Shown in pieces: positions 37,447-45,666 of a stretch of DNA of 64,000 nt. Below the pieces are notes generated by a model, which saw nothing but the letters and a program-made list of their open reading frames with translations, searched no databases and was not told the DNA's origin. A program made the translations under genes and the position numbers. How positions within the stretch are numbered: position 1 is the stretch's first letter; every line of letters starts with the position of its first letter. The stretch comes from Mycobacterium malmoense (GTDB taxonomy: Bacteria > Actinomycetota > Actinomycetes > Mycobacteriales > Mycobacteriaceae): NCBI RefSeq assembly GCF_019645855.1, contig NZ_CP080999.1, forward strand, positions 1,054,001 through 1,118,000. The letters run 5' to 3'.

Positions 37447-37877
37447 CGGAAGTGCTCCCACATGTGGATGCCCAGCACCACCGCCGCCGGCACCATGAGC
37501 AGCAGGTAGACGACGCCGATGATCCACAACATCAGCCGTTGGTAGCGGGGGCCCTGCGACCAGAAGTCGATCAGGATGACCCGGATCCCGTTCAGCGCGT
37601 GGAATCCCACCGCGGCGACCAGACCGAATTCCATCAGGCCCACGATCGGGGTCTTGTAGGTCGAGATCACCTCGCTGTAGGCCTGCGGGCTCACCCTCAC
37701 CAGGGCGGTGTCCAAGACGTGCACGAACAGGAAGAAGAAGATCGTCGCGCCGGTGATGCGGTGCAGCACCCACGACCACATGCCGGGATCCCCCCGATAC
37801 AGGGTTCGGGGTGGTCGGCGCTTGCGCGACGCTCCCTGCCGTGTTGCCGGGTCCGCGGTAGTCGTCTGCGTGCTCAC
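37443..37877 (-). CDS. sdhC: Succinate dehydrogenase cytochrome b subunit SdhC
   Basis: 144 residues from GTG 37877, with GGTGAGG just upstream; a TTG seven codons earlier lies in that site and is rejected. Helix 1 is WVLHRITGATIFFFLFVHVL with the conserved HRxTG and a heme-ligand-type His (HVLDTALVRV), then helices around FGLVAAVGFHALNGIRVILI and LMLWIIGVVYLLLMVPAAVV. First gene of the sdhCDAB operon, divergent from cdd. From memory the M. tuberculosis copy is annotated shorter (112 residues), starting near MWSWVLHRI. Confidence 0.93.
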   Translation of the reverse strand: MSTQTTTADPATRQGASRKRRPPRTLYRGDPGMWSWVLHRITGATIFFFLFVHVLDTALVRVSPQAYSEVISTYKTPIVGLMEFGLVAAVGFHALNGIRVILIDFWSQGPRYQRLMLWIIGVVYLLLMVPAAVVLGIHMWEHFR

Positions 37878-38018
37878 CCCAGTCCTCACCGCCTTCAAAA
37901 CCGCTCATAATCGTGTTGCCGCAGGAAACTTAAAGCCGGGCAATCGAGCTTATCCCGGTCCAGATGCGCGGCGGTACCGCTCGGTTCGAGCCAAAACCGC
38001 GTCGCGTCCGGGTTAGGG

Positions 38019-38036
38019 TGGCTTACTTAAGTGAGC
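38019..38036. promoter_or_regulatory. Near-perfect 18-bp palindrome upstream of cdd
   Basis: GGCTTACTTAAGTGAGCC matches its own reverse complement at 16 of 18 positions. It lies 28 bp before the cdd start, in the divergent space between sdhC and cdd, and includes an AT-rich centre that could be part of a -10 region. An operator for a dimeric regulator of nucleoside salvage is possible. No regulator gene is adjacent. Confidence 0.45.
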
Positions 38037-38064
38037 CCATTCGGCGAGCGGGGTTGTTGCGGGT

Positions 38065-38463
38065 ATGCCTGATATCGATTGGAATGTGCTGCGGCACAAA
38101 GCGATTCAGGCGATGGCCGGAGCCTATGCGCCGTACTCGCGGTTCCCCGTGGGCGCGGCCGCGCTGGTCGACGACGGCCGTGTGGTCACCGGTTGCAATG
38201 TGGAAAATGTCTCATATGGCCTTGGTCTCTGTGCCGAATGCGGTGTGGTGAGCGCCCTGCATTCGACCGGTGGGGGCCGATTGATTGCGCTGGCGTGCGT
38301 GGACGGGCAAGGATCGCCGCTGATGCCGTGCGGACGATGCCGTCAGGTGCTCCTGGAGCACGGCGGCCCCGGGCTGTTGGTCGATCATCCGGCCGGGCCC
38401 CGCCGGCTCGGCGAGCTGTTGCCCGACGCCTTCGGTGCCGATCTTCCCCGGGAACGTTCTTGA
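38065..38463 (+). CDS. cdd: Cytidine deaminase
   Basis: 132 residues from ATG 38065. The tetrameric zinc-dependent deaminase shows YAPYSRFPVGAAALVDDG, GCNVENVSYGLGLCAECGVV with the catalytic Cys-Ala-Glu, and PCGRCRQVLLEHGG with the two other zinc Cys. It converts cytidine and deoxycytidine to uridine and deoxyuridine. It is the first of an overlapping cdd-deoA-add nucleoside salvage operon. Confidence 0.95.
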   Translation: MPDIDWNVLRHKAIQAMAGAYAPYSRFPVGAAALVDDGRVVTGCNVENVSYGLGLCAECGVVSALHSTGGGRLIALACVDGQGSPLMPCGRCRQVLLEHGGPGLLVDHPAGPRRLGELLPDAFGADLPRERS

Positions 38464-39746
38464 CGGACTTCGCATTCGACGCACCGACGGTGATCAGGAC
38501 CAAGCGCGCCGGCGGCCGGTTGTCCGATGCCGCGATCGACTGGGTCATCGGCGCGTATACCGACGGCCGGGTCGCCGAGGAACAGATGTCGGCACTGTTG
38601 ATGGCGATCCTGTTGCGCGGCATGGACCGCGGCGAGATCGCCCGGTGGACGACGGCGATGCTGGCGTCCGGAAAGCGTTTGGATTTCAGCGATCTGCGCT
38701 TGGCGACCGTCGACAAGCACTCGACCGGAGGGGTCGGGGACAAGATCACGCTGCCGTTGGTGCCCGTCGTCGTCGCCTGCGGCGCGGCGGTGCCCCAGGC
38801 GTCGGGCCGTGGGCTCGGGCACACCGGCGGCACCCTGGACAAGCTGGACTCCATTGCCGGGTTCACCGCCGAGCTGTCCAACCGGCGCGTGCGCGACCAA
38901 CTTCGCGACGTCGGCGCGGCCATCTTCGCCGCCGGCGAGCTGGCGCCGGCCGACGCCAAGCTGTACGCGCTGCGCGACGTCACCGCCACCGTCGAGTCGC
39001 TGCCGCTGATCGCCAGCTCGGTGATGAGCAAGAAGCTGGCCGAGGGGGCGGGCGCGCTGGTGCTCGACGTGAAGGTCGGGTCCGGGGCGCTGATGGCCTC
39101 GGAGGCCCAGAGCCGGGAGCTGGCGCGCACGATGATCGAGCTGGGCGCCGCGCACGGGGTGCCCACCCGCGCGCTCCTGACGGACATGAACCGCCCGCTG
39201 GGCGCGACCGTCGGCAACGCCCTCGAGGTCGCCGAGTCGCTGGAGGTGCTGGCCGGCGGCGGGCCGCCCGACGTGGTGGAGCTGACGTTGCGGCTGGCCT
39301 CCGAGATGCTCGAGCTGGCCGGCATCGACGACCGCGATCCGGCCCAGACGCTGCGCGACGGCACGGCGATGGACCGATTCCGCCGGCTCGTCGCGGCCCA
39401 GGGCGGTGATTTGTCGGTACCGTTGCCAATCGGTTCGTGTTCCGAGACCGTGACCGCCGGTCGGGGCGGCACAATGGGCGATATCGACGCGATGGCAGTG
39501 GGGCTGGCGGCATGGCGGCTCGGCGCGGGTAGGTCCCGTCCGGGCGAACCGGTGCAGCCGGGCGCCGGGATCCGGATTCACCGCCGACCCGGGGAGCCGG
39601 TCGCGGCGGGTGAGCCGCTGTTCACCCTCTACACCGATACCCCCGAACGCTTCGGCGCCGCGATGGCCGAGCTTCATGGCGGCTACAGCGTGGGCGACGC
39701 ACAGCCGGTTTCGCGGCCGCTGATTATCGATCGGATCACCCGATGA
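38460..39746 (+). CDS. deoA: Thymidine (pyrimidine-nucleoside) phosphorylase
   Basis: 428 residues from TTG 38460, overlapping the cdd stop (TTGA). TTG is chosen because the homologous region begins right after it (TDFAFDAPTVIRTKRAGGRL) and no nearer ATG or GTG exists. The family signature is KHSTGGVGDKITLPLVPVVV and GRGLGHTGGTLDKLDSIAGF. It splits thymidine or deoxyuridine with phosphate. An open frame reaching back to 38079 is antiparallel coding shadow over cdd. Confidence 0.95.
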   Translation: MTDFAFDAPTVIRTKRAGGRLSDAAIDWVIGAYTDGRVAEEQMSALLMAILLRGMDRGEIARWTTAMLASGKRLDFSDLRLATVDKHSTGGVGDKITLPLVPVVVACGAAVPQASGRGLGHTGGTLDKLDSIAGFTAELSNRRVRDQLRDVGAAIFAAGELAPADAKLYALRDVTATVESLPLIASSVMSKKLAEGAGALVLDVKVGSGALMASEAQSRELARTMIELGAAHGVPTRALLTDMNRPLGATVGNALEVAESLEVLAGGGPPDVVELTLRLASEMLELAGIDDRDPAQTLRDGTAMDRFRRLVAAQGGDLSVPLPIGSCSETVTAGRGGTMGDIDAMAVGLAAWRLGAGRSRPGEPVQPGAGIRIHRRPGEPVAAGEPLFTLYTDTPERFGAAMAELHGGYSVGDAQPVSRPLIIDRITR

Positions 39747-40825
39747 CCCTGGACCTGCAGCAGATCCGGCGAGCGCCCAAGGCCCTGCTGCACGATCACC
39801 TCGACGGCGGGCTGCGCCCGGCGACCGTTGTGGACATTGCCGGCCGGACCGGTTACGACGGGCTGCCCACCACCGACGTCGACGAGCTGGCGACGTGGTT
39901 TCGCACCCAGTCGCACAGCGGCTCGCTGGAGCGCTACCTGGAGCCGTTTTCGCACACGGTGGCGGTGATGCAGACGCCCGATTCGCTGCATCGCGTCGCC
40001 CGCGAATGCGTGGAGGATCTGGCCGCCGATTCGGTGGTCTATGCCGAGGTGCGATTCGCGCCCGAGCTGCACATCGACCGCGGGCTGTCCTTCGACGAGA
40101 TCGTCGATGCCGTGCTGGCGGGTTTCGCCGACGGGGAGAAGGCGTGTGTGGCCGCGGGCCGGCCGATTGTGGTGCGGCTGTTGGTCACGGCCATGCGGCA
40201 CGCCGCGGTGTCCCGCGAGATCGCCGAGCTGGCGATCCGATGGCGGGATAGGGGAGTCGTCGGGTTCGACATCGCCGGGGCGGAGGCCGGCAACCCGCCG
40301 ACGCGGCACCTGGACGCCTTCGAATACATGCGAGACAACAACGCGCGCTTCACCATTCATGCCGGCGAGGCGTTCGGGCTGCCGTCCATCCACGAGGCGA
40401 TCGCGTTCTGCGGCGCCGACCGGCTGGGCCACGGGGTGCGCATCGTCGACGACATCGACGTGCTCGTCAACGGTGAAGTGCGGCTCGGCAGGCTGGCATC
40501 GATCCTGCGGGACAAGCGAATTCCGTTGGAGCTGTGCCCCAGCTCCAACGTGCAGACCGGGGCGGTCAAAAGCATTGCCGACCACCCGTTCGATCTGCTG
40601 GCCCGCACACGCTTTCGGGTGACCGTCAACACCGACAACCGGCTGATGAGCGACACCTCGATGAGCCTCGAAATGCACCGACTCGTAGAGGCTTTCGGTT
40701 ACGGGTGGAGCGATCTCGAGCGGTTCACCATCAACGCGATGAAGTCGGCGTTCATCCCGTTCGACGAGCGGCTGGCGATCATCGACGAGGTGATCAAGCC
40801 GCGGTATGCGGTGTTGATCGGTTAG
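39743..40825 (+). CDS. add: Adenosine deaminase
   Basis: 360 residues from ATG 39743, overlapping the deoA stop (ATGA). Zinc/active-site motifs are LLHDHLDGGLRPAT (HxH), the HAGEAFGLPSIHEAI block with the catalytic Glu, DRLGHGVRIVDDID, and VTVNTDNRLMSDTSMS with the zinc-binding Asp. It deaminates adenosine or deoxyadenosine in purine salvage. It is the last gene of the cdd-deoA-add unit. Confidence 0.96.
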   Translation: MTLDLQQIRRAPKALLHDHLDGGLRPATVVDIAGRTGYDGLPTTDVDELATWFRTQSHSGSLERYLEPFSHTVAVMQTPDSLHRVARECVEDLAADSVVYAEVRFAPELHIDRGLSFDEIVDAVLAGFADGEKACVAAGRPIVVRLLVTAMRHAAVSREIAELAIRWRDRGVVGFDIAGAEAGNPPTRHLDAFEYMRDNNARFTIHAGEAFGLPSIHEAIAFCGADRLGHGVRIVDDIDVLVNGEVRLGRLASILRDKRIPLELCPSSNVQTGAVKSIADHPFDLLARTRFRVTVNTDNRLMSDTSMSLEMHRLVEAFGYGWSDLERFTINAMKSAFIPFDERLAIIDEVIKPRYAVLIG

Positions 40826-40896
40826 AACGGCGGCGGTCCGAAATGGCAGCTTTCCCAACGTTTCTGGCGTTCGGTGGCTATGCGCGCGGGTGCGGA

Positions 40897-41298
40897 TCAG
40901 ACCGGTGGTGGTTTAATCCGTTTGATCGTAGTGATGCGGTCGATGGATCGGCCGTAAGAGGCTACTTCACTTACCCCGGTGCTTTCGGCGCATGCGACCA
41001 GGTATGCCTCGGCGAAGTCGACCCGGTCGGTCTCGTAGACCTCGATCGCACGCAAAAGAAGCGCCGGGTCCACGCACACCATGGAGTCGAATGCGATGAG
41101 CGATCTCATGGTTTGGGCAACTTGGCTACGGGGCGCTTGGTAAAAGGACTCCAACACATACACCGTCTCCGCCACGATGAGGTCGGTCAGCAGTAACTCT
41201 CGCTCGGTCTCGAGGTAGGCCGTGGCGCGGGCGGCCATTTCAGGCGGATCGCCGGTCAGATGACGAACAAGGACGTTGGTGTCGATGATCGCGGTCAA
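40897..41298 (-). CDS. vapC: VapC-type PIN-domain toxin (ribonuclease)
   Basis: 133 residues from TTG 41298, overlapping the antitoxin stop (TTGA). The PIN acidic residues are visible: Asp6 in IIDTNVLVRHLTGD, Glu44 in LIVAETVYVLESFY, Asp94 in DRVDFAEAYLVACA, and a late Asp near 120 (GRSIDRITTIK). No ATG or GTG gives the essential N-terminal strand, so TTG is well supported. VapC toxins cleave tRNA or rRNA and are silenced by VapB. In M. tuberculosis this interval holds other genes, including mtp (Rv3312A), from memory. Confidence 0.93.
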   Translation of the reverse strand: MTAIIDTNVLVRHLTGDPPEMAARATAYLETERELLLTDLIVAETVYVLESFYQAPRSQVAQTMRSLIAFDSMVCVDPALLLRAIEVYETDRVDFAEAYLVACAESTGVSEVASYGRSIDRITTIKRIKPPPV

Positions 41299-41543
41299 CG
41301 GCGGTCTGCGGCTCGAGCGGCCCTGGTGCGGCGGATCACCTCATCCCACGCGACGTTGCGTTTCGCCGCCGGGACCCGGATCGTTTCGGCAAGGGTGAGG
41401 AAGTTTGGTGTCCGGGCCAGCACCGCTCGATTGCCTTCCACCCGGAAGATCACGTCGTCGCCCTCTTTGAGACCGAGTGCGTCACGCACCGTCTTCGGGA
41501 TGGTCACCTGTCCCTTTGATGTCAGCCTGGCCGCAGCGTCCAC
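41295..41543 (-). CDS. vapB: VapB-type antitoxin, AbrB/SpoVT (swapped-hairpin) DNA-binding fold
   Basis: 82 residues from GTG 41543, with AAGGAG seven nt upstream. The AbrB fold is RLTSKGQVTIPKTVRDALGL, then GDDVIFRVEGNRAVLAR; the C-terminal half is a toxin-neutralising helix region. It is upstream of and overlaps vapC, the standard module layout. An inverted repeat over its promoter is a likely autoregulation site. Confidence 0.93.
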   Translation of the reverse strand: MDAAARLTSKGQVTIPKTVRDALGLKEGDDVIFRVEGNRAVLARTPNFLTLAETIRVPAAKRNVAWDEVIRRTRAARAADRR

Positions 41544-41549
41544 GGCAAC

Positions 41550-41575
41550 TCCTTACTAGATCCTCGAGGTAAGGA
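41550..41575. promoter_or_regulatory. Inverted repeat covering the vapBC promoter and ribosome-binding site
   Basis: TCCTTAC at 41550-41556 and GTAAGGA at 41569-41575 are perfect 7-bp arms with a 12-bp spacer. On the vapBC strand the inner arm contains the Shine-Dalgarno AAGGAG and the outer arm overlaps a TATCCT -10-like hexamer. AbrB-fold antitoxins bind such repeats to repress their own operon, so this is a probable VapB(C) operator. Confidence 0.6.
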
Positions 41576-41646
41576 TACGCGGCGGAGTCAAAGAACGTTG
41601 CTGTGCCCCATTGCCACGCGCCGACCTGAACGGCCACAAATCGGGC

Positions 41647-42327
41647 TTACGACACGATCAGCGGCTCGACGGCCAGGCCGATGGCACGCACGGTGCTGGC
41701 CAAATGGGTCCGCACCGCCTGCAACGCCCGGGGGAGATCCCCGTCGCGCAGTGCTTCGGCGATACCGCGATGTTCGTCCATGATCGTCGTCACCCTGTTG
41801 GGATCGCGCAGCGCCGATTCGCCGATCATCCGCATCTGCCGGTCGCGCAGCGAGGAGTAGAAACCGGACAAGATGACATTGCCCGACTCTTCCAGGGTGA
41901 TGGCGTGGAAGGCGCGGTCCGAGTCCAGGAATTCCCGCCAGTCGGCCGCTGCCGCGGCGTCGCGCTGCCGTTGCAGCTCGCCGGATAGCCGCTCGAACAC
42001 CGCGGCGCAGGCGGCTGGGCCGCGTGCGATCACTTTGCCGGCCGCGAACTGCTCCAACACCAGCCGGGCCTCGACGACCGCGCGCACCTCGTCGGGCGAA
42101 ACCGGAACCACCAGCGCGCCGCGCTGCGGATACAGGCGCAGCAGCCCTTCGGCCTCCATCCGCAGGAACGCCTCGCGCACCGGGGTCCGCGACATCCCCA
42201 GCGCGGTGGCGACGTCGCCCTCGCTGATCAGCTCGCCGCCGGGGAACGCGCCGGTGAGCACCTGCGCCTTGACGTAGTCCAGTGCACGTTCCTTGGCCGT
42301 GCCCGGCCGGGGGGCCTTCGCTGCCAC
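41647..42327 (-). CDS. GntR-family regulator with FCD ligand-binding domain
   Basis: 226 residues from GTG 42327, behind AGAAGGGA; the open frame to 42450 covers the divergent promoter and is rejected. The winged helix is GGELISEGDVATALGMSRTP with VREAFLRMEAEGLLRLYPQR. The all-helical FCD domain has FHAITLEESGN and DEHRGIAEALRDGDLPRALQ with metal-binding Asp/His candidates. It is divergent from a bicupin gene 155 bp away and most likely controls it in response to an organic acid. Confidence 0.92.
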   Translation of the reverse strand: MAAKAPRPGTAKERALDYVKAQVLTGAFPGGELISEGDVATALGMSRTPVREAFLRMEAEGLLRLYPQRGALVVPVSPDEVRAVVEARLVLEQFAAGKVIARGPAACAAVFERLSGELQRQRDAAAAADWREFLDSDRAFHAITLEESGNVILSGFYSSLRDRQMRMIGESALRDPNRVTTIMDEHRGIAEALRDGDLPRALQAVRTHLASTVRAIGLAVEPLIVS

Positions 42328-42413
42328 AGCGTCCCTTCTTGTAGCCAAGTCGTATCTCAACTGTGTCCATGACGGTACATCGATAGGCGGACGGCGCCGG
42401 GATTCGGCACCGA

Positions 42414-42442
42414 TTGACACTAAGATACAAGTTATATACGAT
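42414..42442 (+). promoter_or_regulatory. Strong predicted promoter of the bicupin gene
   Basis: TTGACA at 42414-42419, a 17-bp spacer, then TACGAT at 42437-42442: a near-ideal SigA-type promoter, rare in this GC-rich window. The -10 area carries GTTATATACGA whose TATATACGA is partly mirrored by TCGTATCTC near 42350 in front of the gntR gene, a candidate operator pair for the GntR regulator. The bicupin start is 40 bp downstream. Confidence 0.65.
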
Positions 42443-42482
42443 TCAAACACAAGATGCGCCTAAGCAGAGGAGAGGAAGCGAA

Positions 42483-43517
42483 ATGTCCGCTGCCCATACA
42501 GCCCAGTCAGTGGCCGTGAACCTGGACCCGACGGTCCCGGCGCCGATGACCAACGTGGCCGAATACGGGTTCGAGGGCCGGTTCGAAGACTGGGCCGACG
42601 ACGCGCGCTACTTCGAGTACTCCAAGGCCGCCAATCCGATCGGTTCGGGGTACGCGCCGCAGGTTCCGATCAAGCGGTTCGGTCCCGAGATCTACTCCGA
42701 CGCGCCGACCGGCGTGGTTCCGCTGGATCTGTCCGAGGCGCTGGGCATCAAGACGGGTGCGGCGACCAGCCCCGCGCTCCTGGCCAACTTCGTGCGCATC
42801 CGCGCCGGGGAGCAGGTCGACACCAGCCCGAACGCCACCTCGCAGCTGTTCTACGTGCTCTACGGGCGGGGCTTCGCGGCCGTCAACGGTCGGCTCGTCA
42901 AGTGGGAGAAAGGCGACTTTTTGACCCTGCCCGCCGGTACGCATTCGGTGTTCTACGCCGACGCCGAGACCGCCATGTACTGGGTGCACGACGAGCCGCT
43001 GCTGCGCTACCTGGGCGCCGAGGCGACCCAGCCGCGGTTCCGCGCCACCAAGTTCCGTCGTTCGGACGCGGTGGCCAAGCTGGAGGAGATCGCCTCCCGC
43101 CCGGGCGCCAACGAGAAGAGCCGGGTCAGCGTGCTACTGGCCAACGCCAACCAAGAGCAGACGCTGACCATCACGCACGTGCTGTGGGCCATGTTCGGCG
43201 TCCTGCCGCCCAACCAGGAGCAGCGCCCGCACCGGCACCAGTCGGTGGCGCTGGACCTGATCCTCGACGCCCCACCCGCCGGCTGCTACACCCTGCTGGG
43301 CACCCGCCTCGACGAGCGCGGCGAGATCGTCGACCCGATCCGGGTGGACTGGCAGGCCGGCGGCGCCTTCACCACACCGCCGGGCATGTGGCACGCCCAC
43401 TACAACGAGACCGGCCAGCCCGCCCACCTGATCCCCGTCCAGGACGCCGGGCTGCAGACGCACCTACGCAGCCTCGACATCAAATTCACCCAGCGCCGCG
43501 ATCTGGTCGCCGGCTGA
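42483..43517 (+). CDS. Bicupin protein, gentisate-dioxygenase-like fold
   Basis: 344 residues from ATG 42483, preceded by GAGAGGAAGCG. Two cupin units are visible: the first around IRAGEQVDTSPNATSQLFYV to KGDFLTLPAGTHSVFYAD, the second around PPNQEQRPHRHQSVALDLIL (HRH, possible metal ligands) to TTPPGMWHAHYNETGQPAHL (His). This resembles gentisate/1-hydroxy-2-naphthoate dioxygenases or other two-cupin metalloenzymes, but I cannot name the substrate. The divergent FCD-type GntR regulator suggests catabolism of an organic acid. Confidence 0.85.
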   Translation: MSAAHTAQSVAVNLDPTVPAPMTNVAEYGFEGRFEDWADDARYFEYSKAANPIGSGYAPQVPIKRFGPEIYSDAPTGVVPLDLSEALGIKTGAATSPALLANFVRIRAGEQVDTSPNATSQLFYVLYGRGFAAVNGRLVKWEKGDFLTLPAGTHSVFYADAETAMYWVHDEPLLRYLGAEATQPRFRATKFRRSDAVAKLEEIASRPGANEKSRVSVLLANANQEQTLTITHVLWAMFGVLPPNQEQRPHRHQSVALDLILDAPPAGCYTLLGTRLDERGEIVDPIRVDWQAGGAFTTPPGMWHAHYNETGQPAHLIPVQDAGLQTHLRSLDIKFTQRRDLVAG

Positions 43518-43568
43518 CCGGCGGGCGGGCCATGCATCGTCGACGTCGGACGAATAGTGTGGCTGGAC

Positions 43569-44576
43569 ATGAAGTTGCCGCTGCTGGGTCCCGTGTCGCT
43601 CACGGGCTTCCAGAACGCCTGGTTCTTCTTGGTCCTGTTGATCGTGCTGCTGGTGATCGGAATCTATGTCGCCCAGCAGTTCGCCCGTCGTCGGCGGGTG
43701 CTGCGGTTCGCCAACATGGAGGTGCTCGAGCGCGTCGCGCCGGCCCGGCCCAGCCGGTGGCGGCACGTGCCGACGATCCTGCTTGCCGCGTCGCTGGTGT
43801 TGTTGACCACCGCGATGGCCGGGCCGACGTCCGATGTCCGGATTCCGCTCAACCGTGCGGTGGTCATGCTGGTCATCGACGTCTCGGAGTCCATGGCCTC
43901 CAACGACGTCCCCCCGAGCCGGCTGGCCGCGGCGCAGGAGGCCGGCAAGAAATTCGCCGACGAGCTGACCCCGGCCATCAACCTGGGCCTGGTGGAATTC
44001 GCGGCCAACGCCTCGCTGTTGGTCGCCCCGACGACGAACCGTGAGGCCGTCAAAACCGCGATCGACGCCCTGAAGCCGGCGCCGAAAACCGCGACGGGGG
44101 AAGGCATTTTCACCGCGCTGCAGGCGATCGCCACGGTCGGCTCGGTGATGGGCGGCGGCGATGGTCCGCCGCCCGCCCGGATCGTGTTGGAGTCCGACGG
44201 CGCCGAAAACGTGCCGCTGGACCCCAACGCCCCGCAGGGGGCGTTCACGGCGGCGCGGGCCGCCAAGGCCGAGGAGGTGCAGATCTCGACGATCTCCTTC
44301 GGCACGCCCTACGGCACCGTCGAGTACGACGGCGCCACCATCCCGGTTCCGGTCGACGACCAAACGCTGCAAGAAATCTGCAAGATCACCGACGGACAGG
44401 CGTTTCACGCCGACAGCCTGGAATCGCTCGAGCAGGTCTACTCGACCCTGCAGCGCCAGATCGGCTACGAAACCGTGAAGGGCGACGCCAGCCTCGCCTG
44501 GCTGCTGCTCGGTGCCGTCGTCATGGCCGGCGCGATATTGGCGGGTCTGGTCCTGAACAGCAGGCTGCCTTCCTGA
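43569..44576 (+). CDS. BatA-like membrane protein with von Willebrand factor A domain (Rv1481 family), copy 1
   Basis: 335 residues from ATG 43569; an in-frame GTG 12 bp earlier is rejected because the paralogue starts at this point. Membrane segments lie near residues 17-38 (WFFLVLLIVLLVIGIYVAQQ), 62-80 (VPTILLAASLVLLTTAMAG) and the C-terminus (LAWLLLGAVVMAGAILAGLV). The VWA domain holds a MIDAS motif DVSESMASN (DxSxS), with TATGEGIFTALQAI and LESDGAEN supplying the other positions. Rv1481-type proteins usually sit beside a MoxR ATPase, absent here. It is tail to tail with a second copy. Confidence 0.9.
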   Translation: MKLPLLGPVSLTGFQNAWFFLVLLIVLLVIGIYVAQQFARRRRVLRFANMEVLERVAPARPSRWRHVPTILLAASLVLLTTAMAGPTSDVRIPLNRAVVMLVIDVSESMASNDVPPSRLAAAQEAGKKFADELTPAINLGLVEFAANASLLVAPTTNREAVKTAIDALKPAPKTATGEGIFTALQAIATVGSVMGGGDGPPPARIVLESDGAENVPLDPNAPQGAFTAARAAKAEEVQISTISFGTPYGTVEYDGATIPVPVDDQTLQEICKITDGQAFHADSLESLEQVYSTLQRQIGYETVKGDASLAWLLLGAVVMAGAILAGLVLNSRLPS

Positions 44577-44580
44577 GCGG

Positions 44581-45564
44581 TCAGGTCGGGAGCCGGCGGT
44601 TGATCAGCAGCGCCAGCGCGGTGGCGATCAGGGCGGTGATCACGCCGAGGCGCAGCCACCCGGCACCGCCGGGACCGGGCACGGTGCGATACCCGATGTC
44701 GTTCTCGATGGAGCGATAGCTCTTGTTGAGTTCGTCGACGTTGGTGGCGGTGTAGGACTGCCCGCCGGAGAGCCGGGCGATCGTTCTCATCTGGTCCGTC
44801 GACACGGGGACCGCGATCCGCTGTCCGTCCAGCTCGATGTCGCCGGTCTTGGTGCCGAACGAGATCGTCGAGATGGGCACGCCCTGATCCTTGGCCAGCC
44901 GCGCGGCCGTGTAGGCGCCGTCGTGCGGATCGCTGGGATCCGACGGCTTGTTCTCACCGCCGTCGGAAAGAAGCACGATGCGCGCCGGCGGCGGGGCGTC
45001 GCCACCGGCGACGGCCGCGGCTCCGATCGCGTGCAGGGCGGTGAAGATGGCCTCGCCGGTCGCCGTCCCGTCGGCAAACTCCAGCTTCTGTAGCGCGTCG
45101 ATGGTCGCCTGGTGCTGCGGGGTGGGGGGCACCAGCAGGTAGGGCGTTCCCGCGAACCCGACCAGCCCGAGATTGATGCCCGGTGTCAGCTGGCCGGCGA
45201 ACTGGCTGGCCGCCTGCTCGGCCGCCTTCAGCCGGTTGGGCTCGACGTCGGTTGCCCGCATGGACTGCGACATGTCGATGACCAGCATGACGACGGCGCG
45301 GTTGCGCGGGATGCGCATGTCGTGGGTGGGGGTGGCCAGCGCAATCGTCAACAGGACCAGGCACAGCAGTGAGACCGCGACCGGAAGGTGCCGCCACCAC
45401 GACTGCGGCACCTGCGCCTCGGTGAACCGGCGCAGGCGGCGCCGGCGCCGGCCCTGGACGACGAGGTAGACGGCGAGCAGAACCAGCGGGACCAAGCCGA
45501 ACAGCAACATGCCCGGGCGTTGAAACCCGTACAGAGGCAGTGGGCCGATGCCGGGGAGTGACAC
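44581..45564 (-). CDS. BatA-like membrane protein with von Willebrand factor A domain (Rv1481 family), copy 2
   Basis: 327 residues from GTG 45564. The layout is the same as copy 1: N-terminal helix (MLLFGLVPLVLLAVYLVVQG), second helix (LPVAVSLLCLVLLTIALATP), VWA domain with MIDAS DMSQSMRAT, TATGEAIFTALHAI and LLSDGGENKPSD, and C-terminal helix (LGVITALIATALALLINRRL). The two proteins are clear paralogues and their genes end 4 bp apart. No MoxR ATPase or BatB/C partner is nearby. Confidence 0.9.
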   Translation of the reverse strand: MSLPGIGPLPLYGFQRPGMLLFGLVPLVLLAVYLVVQGRRRRRLRRFTEAQVPQSWWRHLPVAVSLLCLVLLTIALATPTHDMRIPRNRAVVMLVIDMSQSMRATDVEPNRLKAAEQAASQFAGQLTPGINLGLVGFAGTPYLLVPPTPQHQATIDALQKLEFADGTATGEAIFTALHAIGAAAVAGGDAPPPARIVLLSDGGENKPSDPSDPHDGAYTAARLAKDQGVPISTISFGTKTGDIELDGQRIAVPVSTDQMRTIARLSGGQSYTATNVDELNKSYRSIENDIGYRTVPGPGGAGWLRLGVITALIATALALLINRRLPT

Positions 45565-45666
45565 TTAACCTCACCCTCCCGTTCAGCCCGTCTGGCCGCC
45601 CCTTGACCGACGGCGGATGCTGCCGCCAGTAAAGAGGAGTCTTAATGGCCCGTCAAACTCGCGGCG

